From SIG454 sp045578465 (GTDB lineage Bacteria; Bacillota; Clostridia; Monoglobales; Monoglobaceae): a stretch of DNA of 64,000 bases. This document shows positions 43,186 to 50,900 of this stretch, piece after piece (the stretch's first letter is position 1; every line of letters starts with the position of its first letter). The translations under genes were made by a program, and so were the position numbers. The notes under the pieces are model-generated. The model made no database searches. It saw nothing but the letters and a program-made list of their open reading frames with translations, and had not been told where the DNA came from. The stretch is taken from assembly GCA_045578465.1 (NCBI GenBank), contig JAZNKJ010000016.1, positions 1 through 64,000 on the forward strand, written 5' to 3'.

Positions 43186-43353
43186 TTGTGATGATATAAT
43201 CAATTATATTAAGGAGTTGGTTTTTAGTGGACCCGTTACCTCGAAGTAGCGATTATGACTTGCCTCTGAATTATTTAAGACTTAGAGAGAACCGCCTAAT
43301 ATGGCGTCGCCTATAAAAGAAAGTTAAGCTTTCGGAGAAACAACAGATAATTT
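43186..43353 (+). promoter_or_regulatory. Structured 5' leader of the CNNM/CorC gene, class not recognised
   Basis: About 170 nt of leader without an ORF. Successive hairpins: CGTTAC/GTAGCG around CTCGAA, CTCTGA/TTAGAG, CGCC/GGCG around TAATAT, and GAAAG/CTTTC around TTAAG. It is more GC-rich than other gaps. It does not match the conserved blocks of the M-box, yybP-ykoY, c-di-AMP, T-box or other riboswitches I know. A metal or ion sensor is plausible given the gene controlled. No clear terminator, so control may be translational. Confidence 0.5.
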
Positions 43354-43363
43354 GGAGGATATT

Positions 43364-44677
43364 ATGACTATTTTCAGACAGTTGTTATTGCAACTTATTT
43401 TGATTTTGCTTAATGCTTTTTTTGCCGCCACAGAGATTGCCGTTATTTCTCTTAATGAGAAAAAGGTTAAGGCAAGAGCCGAAGAGGGTGACAAAAAAGC
43501 AGTTAAAATGCTTAAAATGATAGAATCGCCAACGGCGTTTTTATCTACAATACAGGTAGGGATTACCCTTGCAGGGTTTTTAGGCTCAGCTTTTGCGGCG
43601 GATAATTTCGCAGGACTTTTAACGGATTTTCTTACAAAGACCTTTGAAATATCAGGGGCCAGCGTTGGAATAATTGAATCCCTTTCGGTTATTATAATAA
43701 CCCTTATTCTTTCGTTCTTTACCCTTGTTTTAGGGGAGCTTGTGCCAAAGCGTATTGCTATGCGCCACAAGGAAAAGCTTGCGGAAGTGGTTTGCGGTTT
43801 TATAACAGGTCTTTCTACTGTGTTAAGACCTATTATATGGCTTTTGACAATTTCAACAAACGGTTGTTTAAGGCTTTTCGGGATTGACCCTAAGGAAAAA
43901 GAAGAAGCAGTTTCCGAAGAGGATATTGTTATAATGCTTGATGCGGGTGCAGACGAGGGAACGCTTGATCAGGATGATATTGAGTATATAAAAAATGTAT
44001 TCAAGCTTGATAATCTTACGGCGGCTGACATTATGACGCCGAGAAAGTCTATAACCTTTATAGCAGATGATGCAACGGAAGAAGAAATCCTTGAAACTAT
44101 CGAAAATGAGGGTTACTCAAGAATTCCCGTATATAAAGATACAGCCGATGAAATTATTGGTATTTTATATGCAAGAGATTATCTTTTGAAGCACAGGAGA
44201 GATGGCTTTAAGCTTGAAGATGCTATGGTTTCCCCAAGCTATGTTCCTGAAACAATCCATCTTGATGTTTTATTTAAGGATATGCAAGCGGAGCACAGCC
44301 ATATGGTTGTTGTCGTTAACGAATTCGGTGTTCCGTCAGGCGTTGTTACCATGGAAGATATAATCGAAGAGTTAGTGGGCGAAATCTGGGACGAGAGAGA
44401 CGAAGAAATCGATAATATAGTTCAGGTAAGTGATAATTTATATACTGTTTTATCAACAACCTCAACAGAAGATTTTTACGAATTCTTTGACCTTACTCCC
44501 GATGAGGAGTCCGAGGCCACAACGGTTAACGGCTGGCTTACAGAGCATAGCGAAAATATCCCTGATGTGGGCTTTGTTTTCGAATATGAAAATGTTGTTA
44601 TGACCGTAACGAAAGCAGATGACTTAATGACTCAGGAAATCTCAGTTGAAATTAAGGAACAAATAGAAGAGGAATAA
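43364..44677 (+). CDS. CNNM/CorC-family transporter (hemolysin C-like)
   Basis: 437 aa. DUF21/CNNM transmembrane domain (about 1-185, four helices), a tandem CBS pair (about 205-330, with DIMTPRKSITFI and GVPSGVVTMEDIIEELVGEIWDE) and a C-terminal CorC_HlyC domain (about 345-430). Family members export or sense Mg2+ or related divalent cations. Start at the ATG at 43364, since the TTG 12 bp upstream overlaps the GGAGG. Confidence 0.92.
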   Translation: MTIFRQLLLQLILILLNAFFAATEIAVISLNEKKVKARAEEGDKKAVKMLKMIESPTAFLSTIQVGITLAGFLGSAFAADNFAGLLTDFLTKTFEISGASVGIIESLSVIIITLILSFFTLVLGELVPKRIAMRHKEKLAEVVCGFITGLSTVLRPIIWLLTISTNGCLRLFGIDPKEKEEAVSEEDIVIMLDAGADEGTLDQDDIEYIKNVFKLDNLTAADIMTPRKSITFIADDATEEEILETIENEGYSRIPVYKDTADEIIGILYARDYLLKHRRDGFKLEDAMVSPSYVPETIHLDVLFKDMQAEHSHMVVVVNEFGVPSGVVTMEDIIEELVGEIWDERDEEIDNIVQVSDNLYTVLSTTSTEDFYEFFDLTPDEESEATTVNGWLTEHSENIPDVGFVFEYENVVMTVTKADDLMTQEISVEIKEQIEEE

Positions 44678-44679
44678 CA

Positions 44680-44713
44680 AAAAGGCAGAAACGATAATTC
44701 GTTTCTGCCTTTT
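44680..44713. terminator. Bidirectional terminator
   Basis: AAAAGGCAGAAACG, ATAATT, CGTTTCTGCCTTTT, shared by the convergent CNNM and ECF S genes. Confidence 0.9.
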
Positions 44714-44725
44714 AAATTTTTAGTG

Positions 44726-45235
44726 TTATATAAGCTTTGTTCTTTTAAGAGCTTTAAAAACAGGGACCGTTATAACGCAGTCAATTATGTGGTGGAAAAT
44801 TGTTATTCCGAAAACAGTTCCCCAAAGGAAAGCCATTCCGCCTTTTGCCGTAAGTTCAGCAGATGGAGTGAAAGCATAAACTGCAATAACCTCGCCAAGA
44901 GCGTGAACAATAGACATAAGGCCCAATGTTAAATACATATTTATTCCCTTTTTAAGCATCAGGCAACCAACAACAACAAAAATGATGTGGCTTGCTGCAC
45001 GGAGAGAAACAATCGGACCTAATGATACCAAAAAGGCAATAGTTGAGCCGATAACCGTGAACACAGCCATAACAGGACTAATCAGCATAGCAAGAAGAGT
45101 AGGCACATGGGATGCAAAAGTTACGCTAAACGGCTGTGGAAGCGGAAGCTTTGGGAAAGTCAGCGGAATTATAAAGGATAACGCCGTCAGTAAAGCTCCA
45201 AAAACTAAGGTTTTGGTAGATATTTTTTTTGACAT
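44726..45235 (-). CDS. ECF transporter S component, possibly NiaX-like
   Basis: 169 aa, about six membrane segments. The stretch around PFSVTFASHVPTLLAMLISP and LGPIVSLRAASHIIF resembles the predicted niacin S component NiaX. Resemblance from memory only; another vitamin is possible. AGAGGTG precedes the ATG at 45235. Monocistronic with its own promoter. Confidence 0.65.
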   Translation of the reverse strand: MSKKISTKTLVFGALLTALSFIIPLTFPKLPLPQPFSVTFASHVPTLLAMLISPVMAVFTVIGSTIAFLVSLGPIVSLRAASHIIFVVVGCLMLKKGINMYLTLGLMSIVHALGEVIAVYAFTPSAELTAKGGMAFLWGTVFGITIFHHIIDCVITVPVFKALKRTKLI

Positions 45236-45276
45236 AAAACACACCTCTTTGGATAAATTTTAAATATATTGTCATT

Positions 45277-45305
45277 ATTTTACACCTTTTAAAAAAAAAT
45301 GTCAA
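45277..45305 (-). promoter_or_regulatory. Promoter of the NiaX-like gene
   Basis: Minus strand: TTGACA (45305-45300), 17-bp spacer, TAAAAT (45282-45277). Confidence 0.8.
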
Positions 45306-45320
45306 CCTTTTCAAATGAGG

Positions 45321-45349
45321 TTGAATATTTTTGGCGTATATGATAAAAT
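45321..45349 (+). promoter_or_regulatory. Promoter of the Ppx/GppA gene
   Basis: TTGAAT (45321-45326), 17-bp spacer, TAAAAT (45344-45349), extended TG. Divergent from the previous promoter. Confidence 0.7.
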
Positions 45350-45381
45350 ATCATAAACGAAATTCTTGCGAGGTGATAAAA

Positions 45382-46317
45382 ATGACAAACATCGCTGTTA
45401 TTGACCTTGGCTCTAACTCTGTAAGAGTGAGTGTTGCAAAAAAGGAGAGCGGAGAAGTCGTTTATATAGGTAAAAATCCCATAATGCTCAGTCAGGGAAT
45501 GAACTATGATATGCTCCTTAAAGAAGCACCCATAAAAAGATGCAAAGAGGCATTTCTCCAAATAAGAGAAATTTCAAAAAAGCTTGAAGTAGAGGAGATT
45601 TATGCCTTTGCCACGGCGGCTGTCCGCAAGGCGCATAATAAAAAGGAATTTATTGATTTTATAAAGGAAGAAACAGGTATAAATATCTTTGTTTTAACAG
45701 GGGAAGAAGAGGCAGAGCTTGACTGTCTGGGCGTTCTTGAAAAGACAGAGATAAACGAAGCTCTGATTTTGGACACAGGTGGCGGAAGCACCGAATTTAT
45801 AGGAGTTAAAGAGGGCAAAATCGCGGGAGCGGTAAGCGTCCCCATAGGGTCAAGAAGTATTAAAGAGCTGTTTTTTTCGGGCGGCGAAACCAAAGAAAAT
45901 AAGGAAAAGGCAGAGAGGGAAATAGAGAAAATAATAAATGAAATCCCTTGGCTTATGGAGTTTTTGGGAGCAAGCGTTATAGGAATAGGAGGCTCTAACA
46001 GAACCGTGGGGCGTATACATATAAACGATGCAGGCCCTGATGCGCCCATTGATAAGCTTTCTCTAAAATATGAAGAGGTTATGGAAATAATTTCAAGAAT
46101 AGATGGTGCAGAGGTAGAGGAAAGGCTTAGAATTAACGGCATAACCCCTGACCGAGCGGATATAATTTTAGGAGGAGTGTTGCCTCTTAAAGTGCTGATG
46201 AAAAAGCTTGAAAGTCCAATGCTTTATATAACGGATGCAGGTCTTCGGGACGGAATAATCAAAAAAATCCGTGAAAACCCAGCGGAAATGGAAAAATATG
46301 CAACTTTCATAGAATAA
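45382..46317 (+). CDS. Ppx/GppA family phosphatase
   Basis: 311 aa. Actin-like ATPase fold: IDLGSNSVRVSV (phosphate 1), GEEEAELD, and LDTGGGSTEF (phosphate 2, near 130). Family members hydrolyse exopolyphosphate and/or pppGpp. At about 310 aa it is the short form lacking the C-terminal HD domain. Start at the ATG at 45382, GAGGTG 6 nt upstream. Confidence 0.9.
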   Translation: MTNIAVIDLGSNSVRVSVAKKESGEVVYIGKNPIMLSQGMNYDMLLKEAPIKRCKEAFLQIREISKKLEVEEIYAFATAAVRKAHNKKEFIDFIKEETGINIFVLTGEEEAELDCLGVLEKTEINEALILDTGGGSTEFIGVKEGKIAGAVSVPIGSRSIKELFFSGGETKENKEKAEREIEKIINEIPWLMEFLGASVIGIGGSNRTVGRIHINDAGPDAPIDKLSLKYEEVMEIISRIDGAEVEERLRINGITPDRADIILGGVLPLKVLMKKLESPMLYITDAGLRDGIIKKIRENPAEMEKYATFIE

Positions 46318-46336
46318 AATTACACATAATAACAAA

Positions 46337-46374
46337 AAATAGCCACAGGTTAGCAATCTGTGGCTTTATTTTTT
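46337..46374 (+). terminator. Terminator after the Ppx/GppA gene
   Basis: TAGCCACAG, loop, CTGTGGCT then T-rich tract. The ribosome binding site GGAGGG of the next gene begins directly after the last T. Confidence 0.85.
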
Positions 46375-46384
46375 GGAGGGAAAA

Positions 46385-46735
46385 ATGAAATACAAAAAGG
46401 AAATCATAATAGGACTTTTATCGGGAGTTTTAAACGGTCTTTTCGGAGCGGGTGGGGGATGCATTGTTGTCCCTGCGGCTGAGAAATTCTTAGGATTTTC
46501 CCAGAAGAAAGCCCATGCTACTGCGGTGGGAGTAATCCTTATAATCTCTCTTGTGTCGGCAGTCATTTATATTATGGGCGGGAAGTTTGACTTTTCCCTG
46601 TGGCTCCCAGTTACAATCGGAGGAAGTGCAGGCGGTCTTTTAGGCGGATTTCTTCTGTCAAAAATATCGGGGAAGTGGCTTCGGAGTATATTCGGAGTGT
46701 TTATCATTATAACTGCAATTAAAATGATATTTTAG
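46385..46735 (+). CDS. Half-length TSUP (TauE/SafE) membrane protein, first of pair
   Basis: 116 aa with four hydrophobic segments and the glycine-rich N-terminal motif GLLSGVLNGLFGAGGGCIVVP. Typical TSUP exporters have about 250 aa and two such repeats; this gene encodes one repeat. The next gene encodes the other. Likely a heterodimeric anion (sulfite, sulfoacetate or related) transporter. Confidence 0.85.
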   Translation: MKYKKEIIIGLLSGVLNGLFGAGGGCIVVPAAEKFLGFSQKKAHATAVGVILIISLVSAVIYIMGGKFDFSLWLPVTIGGSAGGLLGGFLLSKISGKWLRSIFGVFIIITAIKMIF

Positions 46736-46744
46736 GAGGATAGT

Positions 46745-47116
46745 ATGATTAACATTTTAATCGGCTTTATAAGCGGAATAATAAGCGGAATGGGAATAGG
46801 GGGAGGCGCAATTTTAATCCCTGCTCTTGTTCTTCTTCGTGATGTGCCCCAACAGACAGCGCAGGGGATTAACCTTGTATATTTTATCCCAACTGCTATT
46901 TGTGCGCTAATTGTTCATATTAAAAATAAAAATGTGGAAATTAAATCAGCTCTCATAATGGGAGGAACGGGAGCCATCGGCGCAGTTTTGGGTTCCTATA
47001 TTGCAAGAGGAATGGAAGACGGCATTTTAAGAAAATTCTTCGGGGTGTTTTTGCTTTTTATCGGAATTTATGTTATTTGTCAAAATTTTGTCAAAAAAAA
47101 GCCCCCAATCGGTTGA
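46745..47116 (+). CDS. Half-length TSUP (TauE/SafE) membrane protein, second of pair
   Basis: 123 aa, four hydrophobic segments, N-terminal GFISGIISGMGIGGGAILIP repeat motif. Nine bp after its partner with an AGGAGG ribosome binding site. No frameshift joins the two frames into one classic TSUP gene; each has its own start and stop, so the split looks functional. Its stop overlaps the -35 of the serC promoter. Confidence 0.85.
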   Translation: MINILIGFISGIISGMGIGGGAILIPALVLLRDVPQQTAQGINLVYFIPTAICALIVHIKNKNVEIKSALIMGGTGAIGAVLGSYIARGMEDGILRKFFGVFLLFIGIYVICQNFVKKKPPIG

Positions 47117-47141
47117 CTTATTTTAAAAATGGGTATATAAT
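47113..47141 (+). promoter_or_regulatory. serC-serA promoter
   Basis: TTGACT (47113-47118), 17-bp spacer, TATAAT (47136-47141). Confidence 0.85.
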
Positions 47142-47201
47142 ATAAAGAATGTTAATATATTTATATGCATATTATATGTTTAAATAAGGAGAGGTAGAAA
47201 A

Positions 47202-48281
47202 ATGAGCAGAGTTTATAATTTCTCAGCAGGCCCTTCAATGCTTCCTATTGAGGTCCTTGAAAGAGCACAAAAGGAGATGCTTGATTGTAATGGTAGCGGT
47301 CAGTCCGTTATGGAAATGAGCCACCGCTCTAAAGAATATCAGGCAATAATCGATAAGACAGAAGCAACCCTTAGAAAGATTATGGGAATTCCTGAAAACT
47401 ATAAGGTTTTATTTCTCCAAGGCGGTGCTTCAACACAGTTTGCTATGGTTCCTCTTAACTTCGGAACAAAGAACAAAAAGGCAGACTATGTTACAACAGG
47501 CGTATGGTCTAAAAAGGCTATGGCAGAAGCTAAGAGATATATCACAGTTAATGAGGTTGCATCCAGCGCTGATAAGACATTCTCTTATATTCCTGACTTA
47601 GATGCGTCTATGTTCTCTGATGATGCTGACTATGTTCATATTACATACAACAACACAATCTACGGAACAAGATATACATCTGTTCCTGAAACAAAAGCTC
47701 CAATCGTTGCAGATATGTCTTCAATGATTTGCTCTGAGGTTGTTGATGTTAATAAGTTCGGTATGATTTATGCAGGGGCGCAGAAGAATATGGGTCCTGC
47801 GGGTGTTACAATCGTTATCGTTCGTGACGATATGATTGGTGAAGTTAACGAAATAACACCAACAATGCTTAAATATGAAACTCACATTGAAAACGGTTCA
47901 ATGTTCAACACTCCTCCAACATACGGTATCTATATCTGCGGTCTTGTTTGCGAGTGGATTGACAATATGGGCGGCGTTGCTGCTATGCAGAAAGTAAACG
48001 AAGAAAAGGCAAAGATGCTTTATGACTACCTTGACAATTCTTCAATGTTTAAAGGCACAGTAGTTCCAAAAGACCGTTCACTTATGAATGTTCCGTTTAT
48101 CACAGGAAACGATGAGCTTGACGCTAAGTTCGTTGCTGAATCTAAGGCAGCCGGCTTTGTTAATATCAAGGGCCACAGATCAGTTGGCGGTATGAGAGCA
48201 AGTATCTATAACGCTATGCCAATCGAAGGCGTTAAAGCCCTTATCGACTTTATGAAGAAGTTCGAAATGGAAAATAAGTAA
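47202..48281 (+). CDS. serC: Phosphoserine aminotransferase
   Basis: 359 aa, PLP-dependent class V. N-terminal NFSAGPSMLP, substrate loop MEMSHRSKEY, and the PLP lysine in YAGAQKNMGPAG (near 194). Makes O-phosphoserine from 3-phosphohydroxypyruvate and glutamate. Followed 16 bp later by serA. No serB in the window. Confidence 0.97.
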   Translation: MSRVYNFSAGPSMLPIEVLERAQKEMLDCNGSGQSVMEMSHRSKEYQAIIDKTEATLRKIMGIPENYKVLFLQGGASTQFAMVPLNFGTKNKKADYVTTGVWSKKAMAEAKRYITVNEVASSADKTFSYIPDLDASMFSDDADYVHITYNNTIYGTRYTSVPETKAPIVADMSSMICSEVVDVNKFGMIYAGAQKNMGPAGVTIVIVRDDMIGEVNEITPTMLKYETHIENGSMFNTPPTYGIYICGLVCEWIDNMGGVAAMQKVNEEKAKMLYDYLDNSSMFKGTVVPKDRSLMNVPFITGNDELDAKFVAESKAAGFVNIKGHRSVGGMRASIYNAMPIEGVKALIDFMKKFEMENK

Positions 48282-48297
48282 TTGGAGGCAGTTTCAA

Positions 48298-49458
48298 ATG
48301 TTTAAAATTCAGACACTTAATAAAATCGCAAAGATAGGTCTTGATAACTTAGACGAGAAATATACTTGTGCAGACGAGATTGAAAATCCTGACGGTATAA
48401 TTCTCAGAAGCTTTAATATGCACGAAATGGAGCTTCCACAGAGCCTTAAAGCTGTTGCAAGAGCAGGCGCAGGCGTAAACAATATCCCGATTGAAAAGTG
48501 CAGCGAACAGGGAATTGTTGTTTTCAACACACCCGGTGCTAACGCAAACGCAGTTAAGGAACTTGTTATTGCAGGTCTTCTCCTTGCATCAAGAAAAATC
48601 GTTCAGGGTGCAAACTGGGCAAAGACTTTAATCGGCGAGGGCGAAAATGTTGGTAAGCTTGTTGAAAAAGGCAAGTCAAACTTTGCAGGTCCTGAAATTA
48701 TGGGCAAAACTCTCGGTATTATCGGTCTTGGCGCTATCGGTGTTAAGGTTGCCAATGCGGCTCATGCCCTTGGAATGAATGTTATAGCTTATGACCCATT
48801 CTTATCCGTTGAAGCGGCTTGGAATGTTACAAGAGCGGCTAAAAAAGCACTCTCTCTTGACGATATTTATGCAAACAGCGATTATATTTCCGTTCATATC
48901 CCTGCAAACAAGGATACAAAGGGAATGTTCAATGATGAAGCATTTGCAAAAATGAAGAAAGGCGCAAGACTCCTAAACTTCTCAAGAGGCGAGCTTGTTT
49001 GCGATGATGCAGTTGAGAAAGCATTAGCTGACGGAACACTCGCGGCTTATGTAACTGACTTTGCAACAGAACAGCTCTTAAAGAACGAGAATGTTATTTC
49101 TCTTCCTCACTTAGGAGCTTCAACTCCTGAAAGTGAAGATAACTGCGCTGTTATGGCGGCTATGGAGATTAAGGATTATCTTGAAAACGGTAATATAACT
49201 AACTCCGTAAACTTCCCTGCTGTTAATATGGGACAGGTAAGCGGCGACAGAATTGCTGTTATTCATAAGAATATTCCATCAATGCTTACTCAGATTTCTG
49301 ATGTTTTCTCTCAGGACGGAGTTAATATCGACAATATGACAAGCAAGAGCCGTGGAGACTATGCCTACACAATGCTTGACGCTGCGTCTTGCACAGATAA
49401 GCTCTTAGAGGATATTAAGGCAATTGACGGAGTTATAAAGGTTAATCTTTATAAATAG
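48298..49458 (+). CDS. serA: D-3-phosphoglycerate dehydrogenase
   Basis: 386 aa. NAD-binding GIIGLGAIGVKVANAA near 140, catalytic Arg in NFSRGELV, Glu region, and His in LPHLGASTPESE. C-terminal ACT-type domain (about 315-386), the short form lacking the ASB domain. First step of serine synthesis. Its stop lies about 10 nt before the rnpB helix P1. Confidence 0.96.
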   Translation: MFKIQTLNKIAKIGLDNLDEKYTCADEIENPDGIILRSFNMHEMELPQSLKAVARAGAGVNNIPIEKCSEQGIVVFNTPGANANAVKELVIAGLLLASRKIVQGANWAKTLIGEGENVGKLVEKGKSNFAGPEIMGKTLGIIGLGAIGVKVANAAHALGMNVIAYDPFLSVEAAWNVTRAAKKALSLDDIYANSDYISVHIPANKDTKGMFNDEAFAKMKKGARLLNFSRGELVCDDAVEKALADGTLAAYVTDFATEQLLKNENVISLPHLGASTPESEDNCAVMAAMEIKDYLENGNITNSVNFPAVNMGQVSGDRIAVIHKNIPSMLTQISDVFSQDGVNIDNMTSKSRGDYAYTMLDAASCTDKLLEDIKAIDGVIKVNLYK

Positions 49459-49465
49459 TTTTTAA

Positions 49466-49811
49466 ATTCAGTTGGTTGGACGGTCGCGGGCATAAGGAGT
49501 AATCCTGTGCGTGAGGAAAGTCCGAGCTTCATAGGGCAGGGTGCAAGGTAACACCTTGTGAAGGCGACTTCAAGGAAAGTGCAACAGAAATATACCGCCA
49601 CGAAAGTGGTAAGGGTGGAAAGGCGAGGTAAGAGCTCACCCACAGCATGGCGACTTGCTGATGATGTAAACCCCACTCGAAGCAACACCTGATAGAGGAG
49701 GCTAAGTCGGCCCGACATCTCCCGGGAAGGTGGCTTAAGATACGCAGTGATGCGTATATTAGATAGATGACCGTCTTAAATGACAAAACTCGGCTTACAG
49801 ACCGACTGATT
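49466..49811 (+). ncRNA. rnpB: RNase P RNA
   Basis: P1 forms between CAGTTGGTT (49469-49477) and GACCGACTG (49800-49808). Universally conserved blocks are present: GAGGAAAGTCCG, ACAGAAATATACCGCC, GGGTGGAAAGGCG, GGTAAGAGCTCACC, AGATAGATGACCG and ACTCGGCTTACAG. It is the ribozyme that removes tRNA 5' leaders. No separate promoter is clear, so it may be read from serA. The 3' terminal 44 nt plus the next 11 are repeated 722 bp downstream. Confidence 0.96.
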
Positions 49812-49822
49812 ATTTTAAAAAT
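49768..49822 (+). repeat. 55-bp direct repeat, copy 1 (3' end of functional rnpB)
   Basis: Starts TGACCGTCTTAAATGACAAA and ends TTTTAAAAAT. Identical over all 55 bases to 50490-50544. Forms the left boundary of the inserted segment. Confidence 0.95.
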
Positions 49823-49856
49823 AATGAGCTGTGACACTTCTATCACAGCTCATTAT
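49821..49856 (-). terminator. Terminator of the inserted minus-strand gene
   Basis: Perfect 14-bp stem (ATAATGAGCTGTGA with TCACAGCTCATTAT), 8-nt loop. The T-tract lies on the minus side, so it stops the inserted ORF. It may also end rnpB transcription. Confidence 0.8.
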
Positions 49857-49872
49857 GGCTTAAATGGATATT

Positions 49873-50295
49873 TTATTTTTTAGCTCCATGGAATCTATTC
49901 CAACAGAGTTCTAATACTTCGTTAATTAAATCATGATTCTCTAGTAAATATGGGCGGGCAGGGGAAAATTTATCAAAGTAATATGCGGATAGCTCTTCTA
50001 TGCTCAAAGTTGGTTTATTTTCTAAAACGGCCATAAAACTATGATAAAGATTGATCTCCCCATGAGTTACCAAAGTAATAACAAACTGTTTTGCTTCATT
50101 AGAAAGGGCGTTAAGGTATTTGAAATTATCATGCGATGCATGGCGGTTAGCGAGGACAATGTTTTTTCTTATAAATGTAGCGACAGTTTCGAAATCCGAG
50201 TGTAAAATTTTCTGTTGCTCAGGAGAACAATTTTTCCAAATACGATTTAGAGCTTTCCATTCAATCGTGTTTTTTATTGTATCGTTTCTTTCCAT
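49873..50295 (-). CDS. Hypothetical protein in the rnpB-linked insertion
   Basis: 140 aa, soluble, helical and rich in Asn, His and aromatics, no recognised domain. It has no signal peptide or membrane helix. A longer frame to 50328 exists, but AAGGAGG sits 8 nt before the ATG at 50295. Strong own promoter and terminator, flanked by 55-bp repeats. Cargo genes at such sites are often defence or toxin-related, but nothing in the sequence shows that here. Confidence 0.7.
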   Translation of the reverse strand: MERNDTIKNTIEWKALNRIWKNCSPEQQKILHSDFETVATFIRKNIVLANRHASHDNFKYLNALSNEAKQFVITLVTHGEINLYHSFMAVLENKPTLSIEELSAYYFDKFSPARPYLLENHDLINEVLELCWNRFHGAKK

Positions 50296-50352
50296 ACATA
50301 TAGCCTCCTTAAAAAAGTGAAAAAGCAACTAGGTATTATGTTTATAGAAATT

Positions 50353-50381
50353 AGTATAGCATAGTTTGATTACTTTGGCAA
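50353..50381 (-). promoter_or_regulatory. Promoter of the inserted hypothetical gene
   Basis: Minus strand: TTGCCA (50381-50376), 17-bp spacer, TATACT (50358-50353), extended TGC. Confidence 0.75.
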
Positions 50382-50489
50382 GCGGGATTTTTCTTGACTT
50401 TTAATGAGGAATTTATAATATTAAAAGAGTGTGAAGCTGGTCGAAAAGCCTAAGGGCATTTTGATTGTCTTAATGGCGTTTTTATTCTT

Positions 50490-50544
50490 TGACCGTCTTA
50501 AATGACAAAACTCGGCTTACAGACCGACTGATTATTTTAAAAAT
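50490..50544 (+). repeat. 55-bp direct repeat, copy 2 (orphan rnpB 3' end)
   Basis: Exact copy of 49768-49822 with no rnpB body before it. About 95 bp upstream a TTGACT (50394-50399) and AT-rich -10-like bases point towards it, so a short chimeric RNA ending at the next terminator is possible. Confidence 0.95.
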
Positions 50545-50545
50545 T

Positions 50546-50571
50546 AAGGGATGCTTTTGCATCCCTTTTTT
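50546..50571 (+). terminator. Terminator after the orphan rnpB tail
   Basis: AAGGGATGC, TTTT, GCATCCCTT, T-tract. Probably the ancestral rnpB terminator. Confidence 0.9.
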
Positions 50572-50572
50572 G

Positions 50573-50601
50573 TTGACTTTATTTTTATGAATTGGTATAA
50601 T
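50573..50601 (+). promoter_or_regulatory. Promoter of the PspC-domain gene
   Basis: TTGACT (50573-50578), 17-bp spacer, TATAAT (50596-50601), extended TG. Confidence 0.85.
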
Positions 50602-50638
50602 TAAGAAAGAATAAGGAATTGATTTTGGAGGGAATGTT

Positions 50639-50830
50639 ATGAAAAAGAAACTTTATAAATCAGCAGTTGAAAAGAAAATCTCAGGGGTATGCGGCGGAAT
50701 AGCCGAATACTTTGAAATTGATGTTACAATCGTTCGCCTTGCTTGGGCGCTTTTTACCGTCCTCGGCGGCTCAGGGATAATTGCGTATATTATTGCGGCC
50801 CTCGTTATGCCTGAATATAAAGGAGAATAA
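50639..50830 (+). CDS. PspC domain-containing small membrane protein
   Basis: 63 aa that is essentially one PspC domain: KISGVCGGIAEYFEIDVTIVRLAW followed by one membrane helix (about 38-58). Stress-associated in other bacteria; role here unknown. GGAGGG before the ATG. Confidence 0.88.
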   Translation: MKKKLYKSAVEKKISGVCGGIAEYFEIDVTIVRLAWALFTVLGGSGIIAYIIAALVMPEYKGE

Positions 50831-50900
50831 CTTTTAAGCCAGTCTTGACACGAACTTTGTCGAAAAAGTTAGGAAGAAAAATTTGCAGGGGTTTTGAATT

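Larger units (their letters stand above)
49823..50544. mobile_element. Small integrated segment at the rnpB 3' end
   Basis: 722 bp between and including one of two perfect 55-bp repeats, carrying a single ORF with its own promoter and terminator. Layout matches integration at the 3' end of an RNA gene, where the incoming copy restores the gene and the original tail is left at the far end, here still attached to a good terminator. No integrase is encoded, so it is either a cargo element moved in trans or a deletion remnant. Confidence 0.6.

Noticed and set aside
43186..43353. M-box (Mg2+) or yybP-ykoY (Mn2+) riboswitch before the CNNM/CorC gene
   Set aside because: The family fits the context, but none of the conserved core blocks of either class could be found; kept as an unassigned structured leader.
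44982..45263. Plus-strand ORF opposite the NiaX-like gene
   Set aside because: No ribosome binding site, overlaps a membrane protein gene with clear promoter and hydrophobic pattern; treated as a shadow frame.
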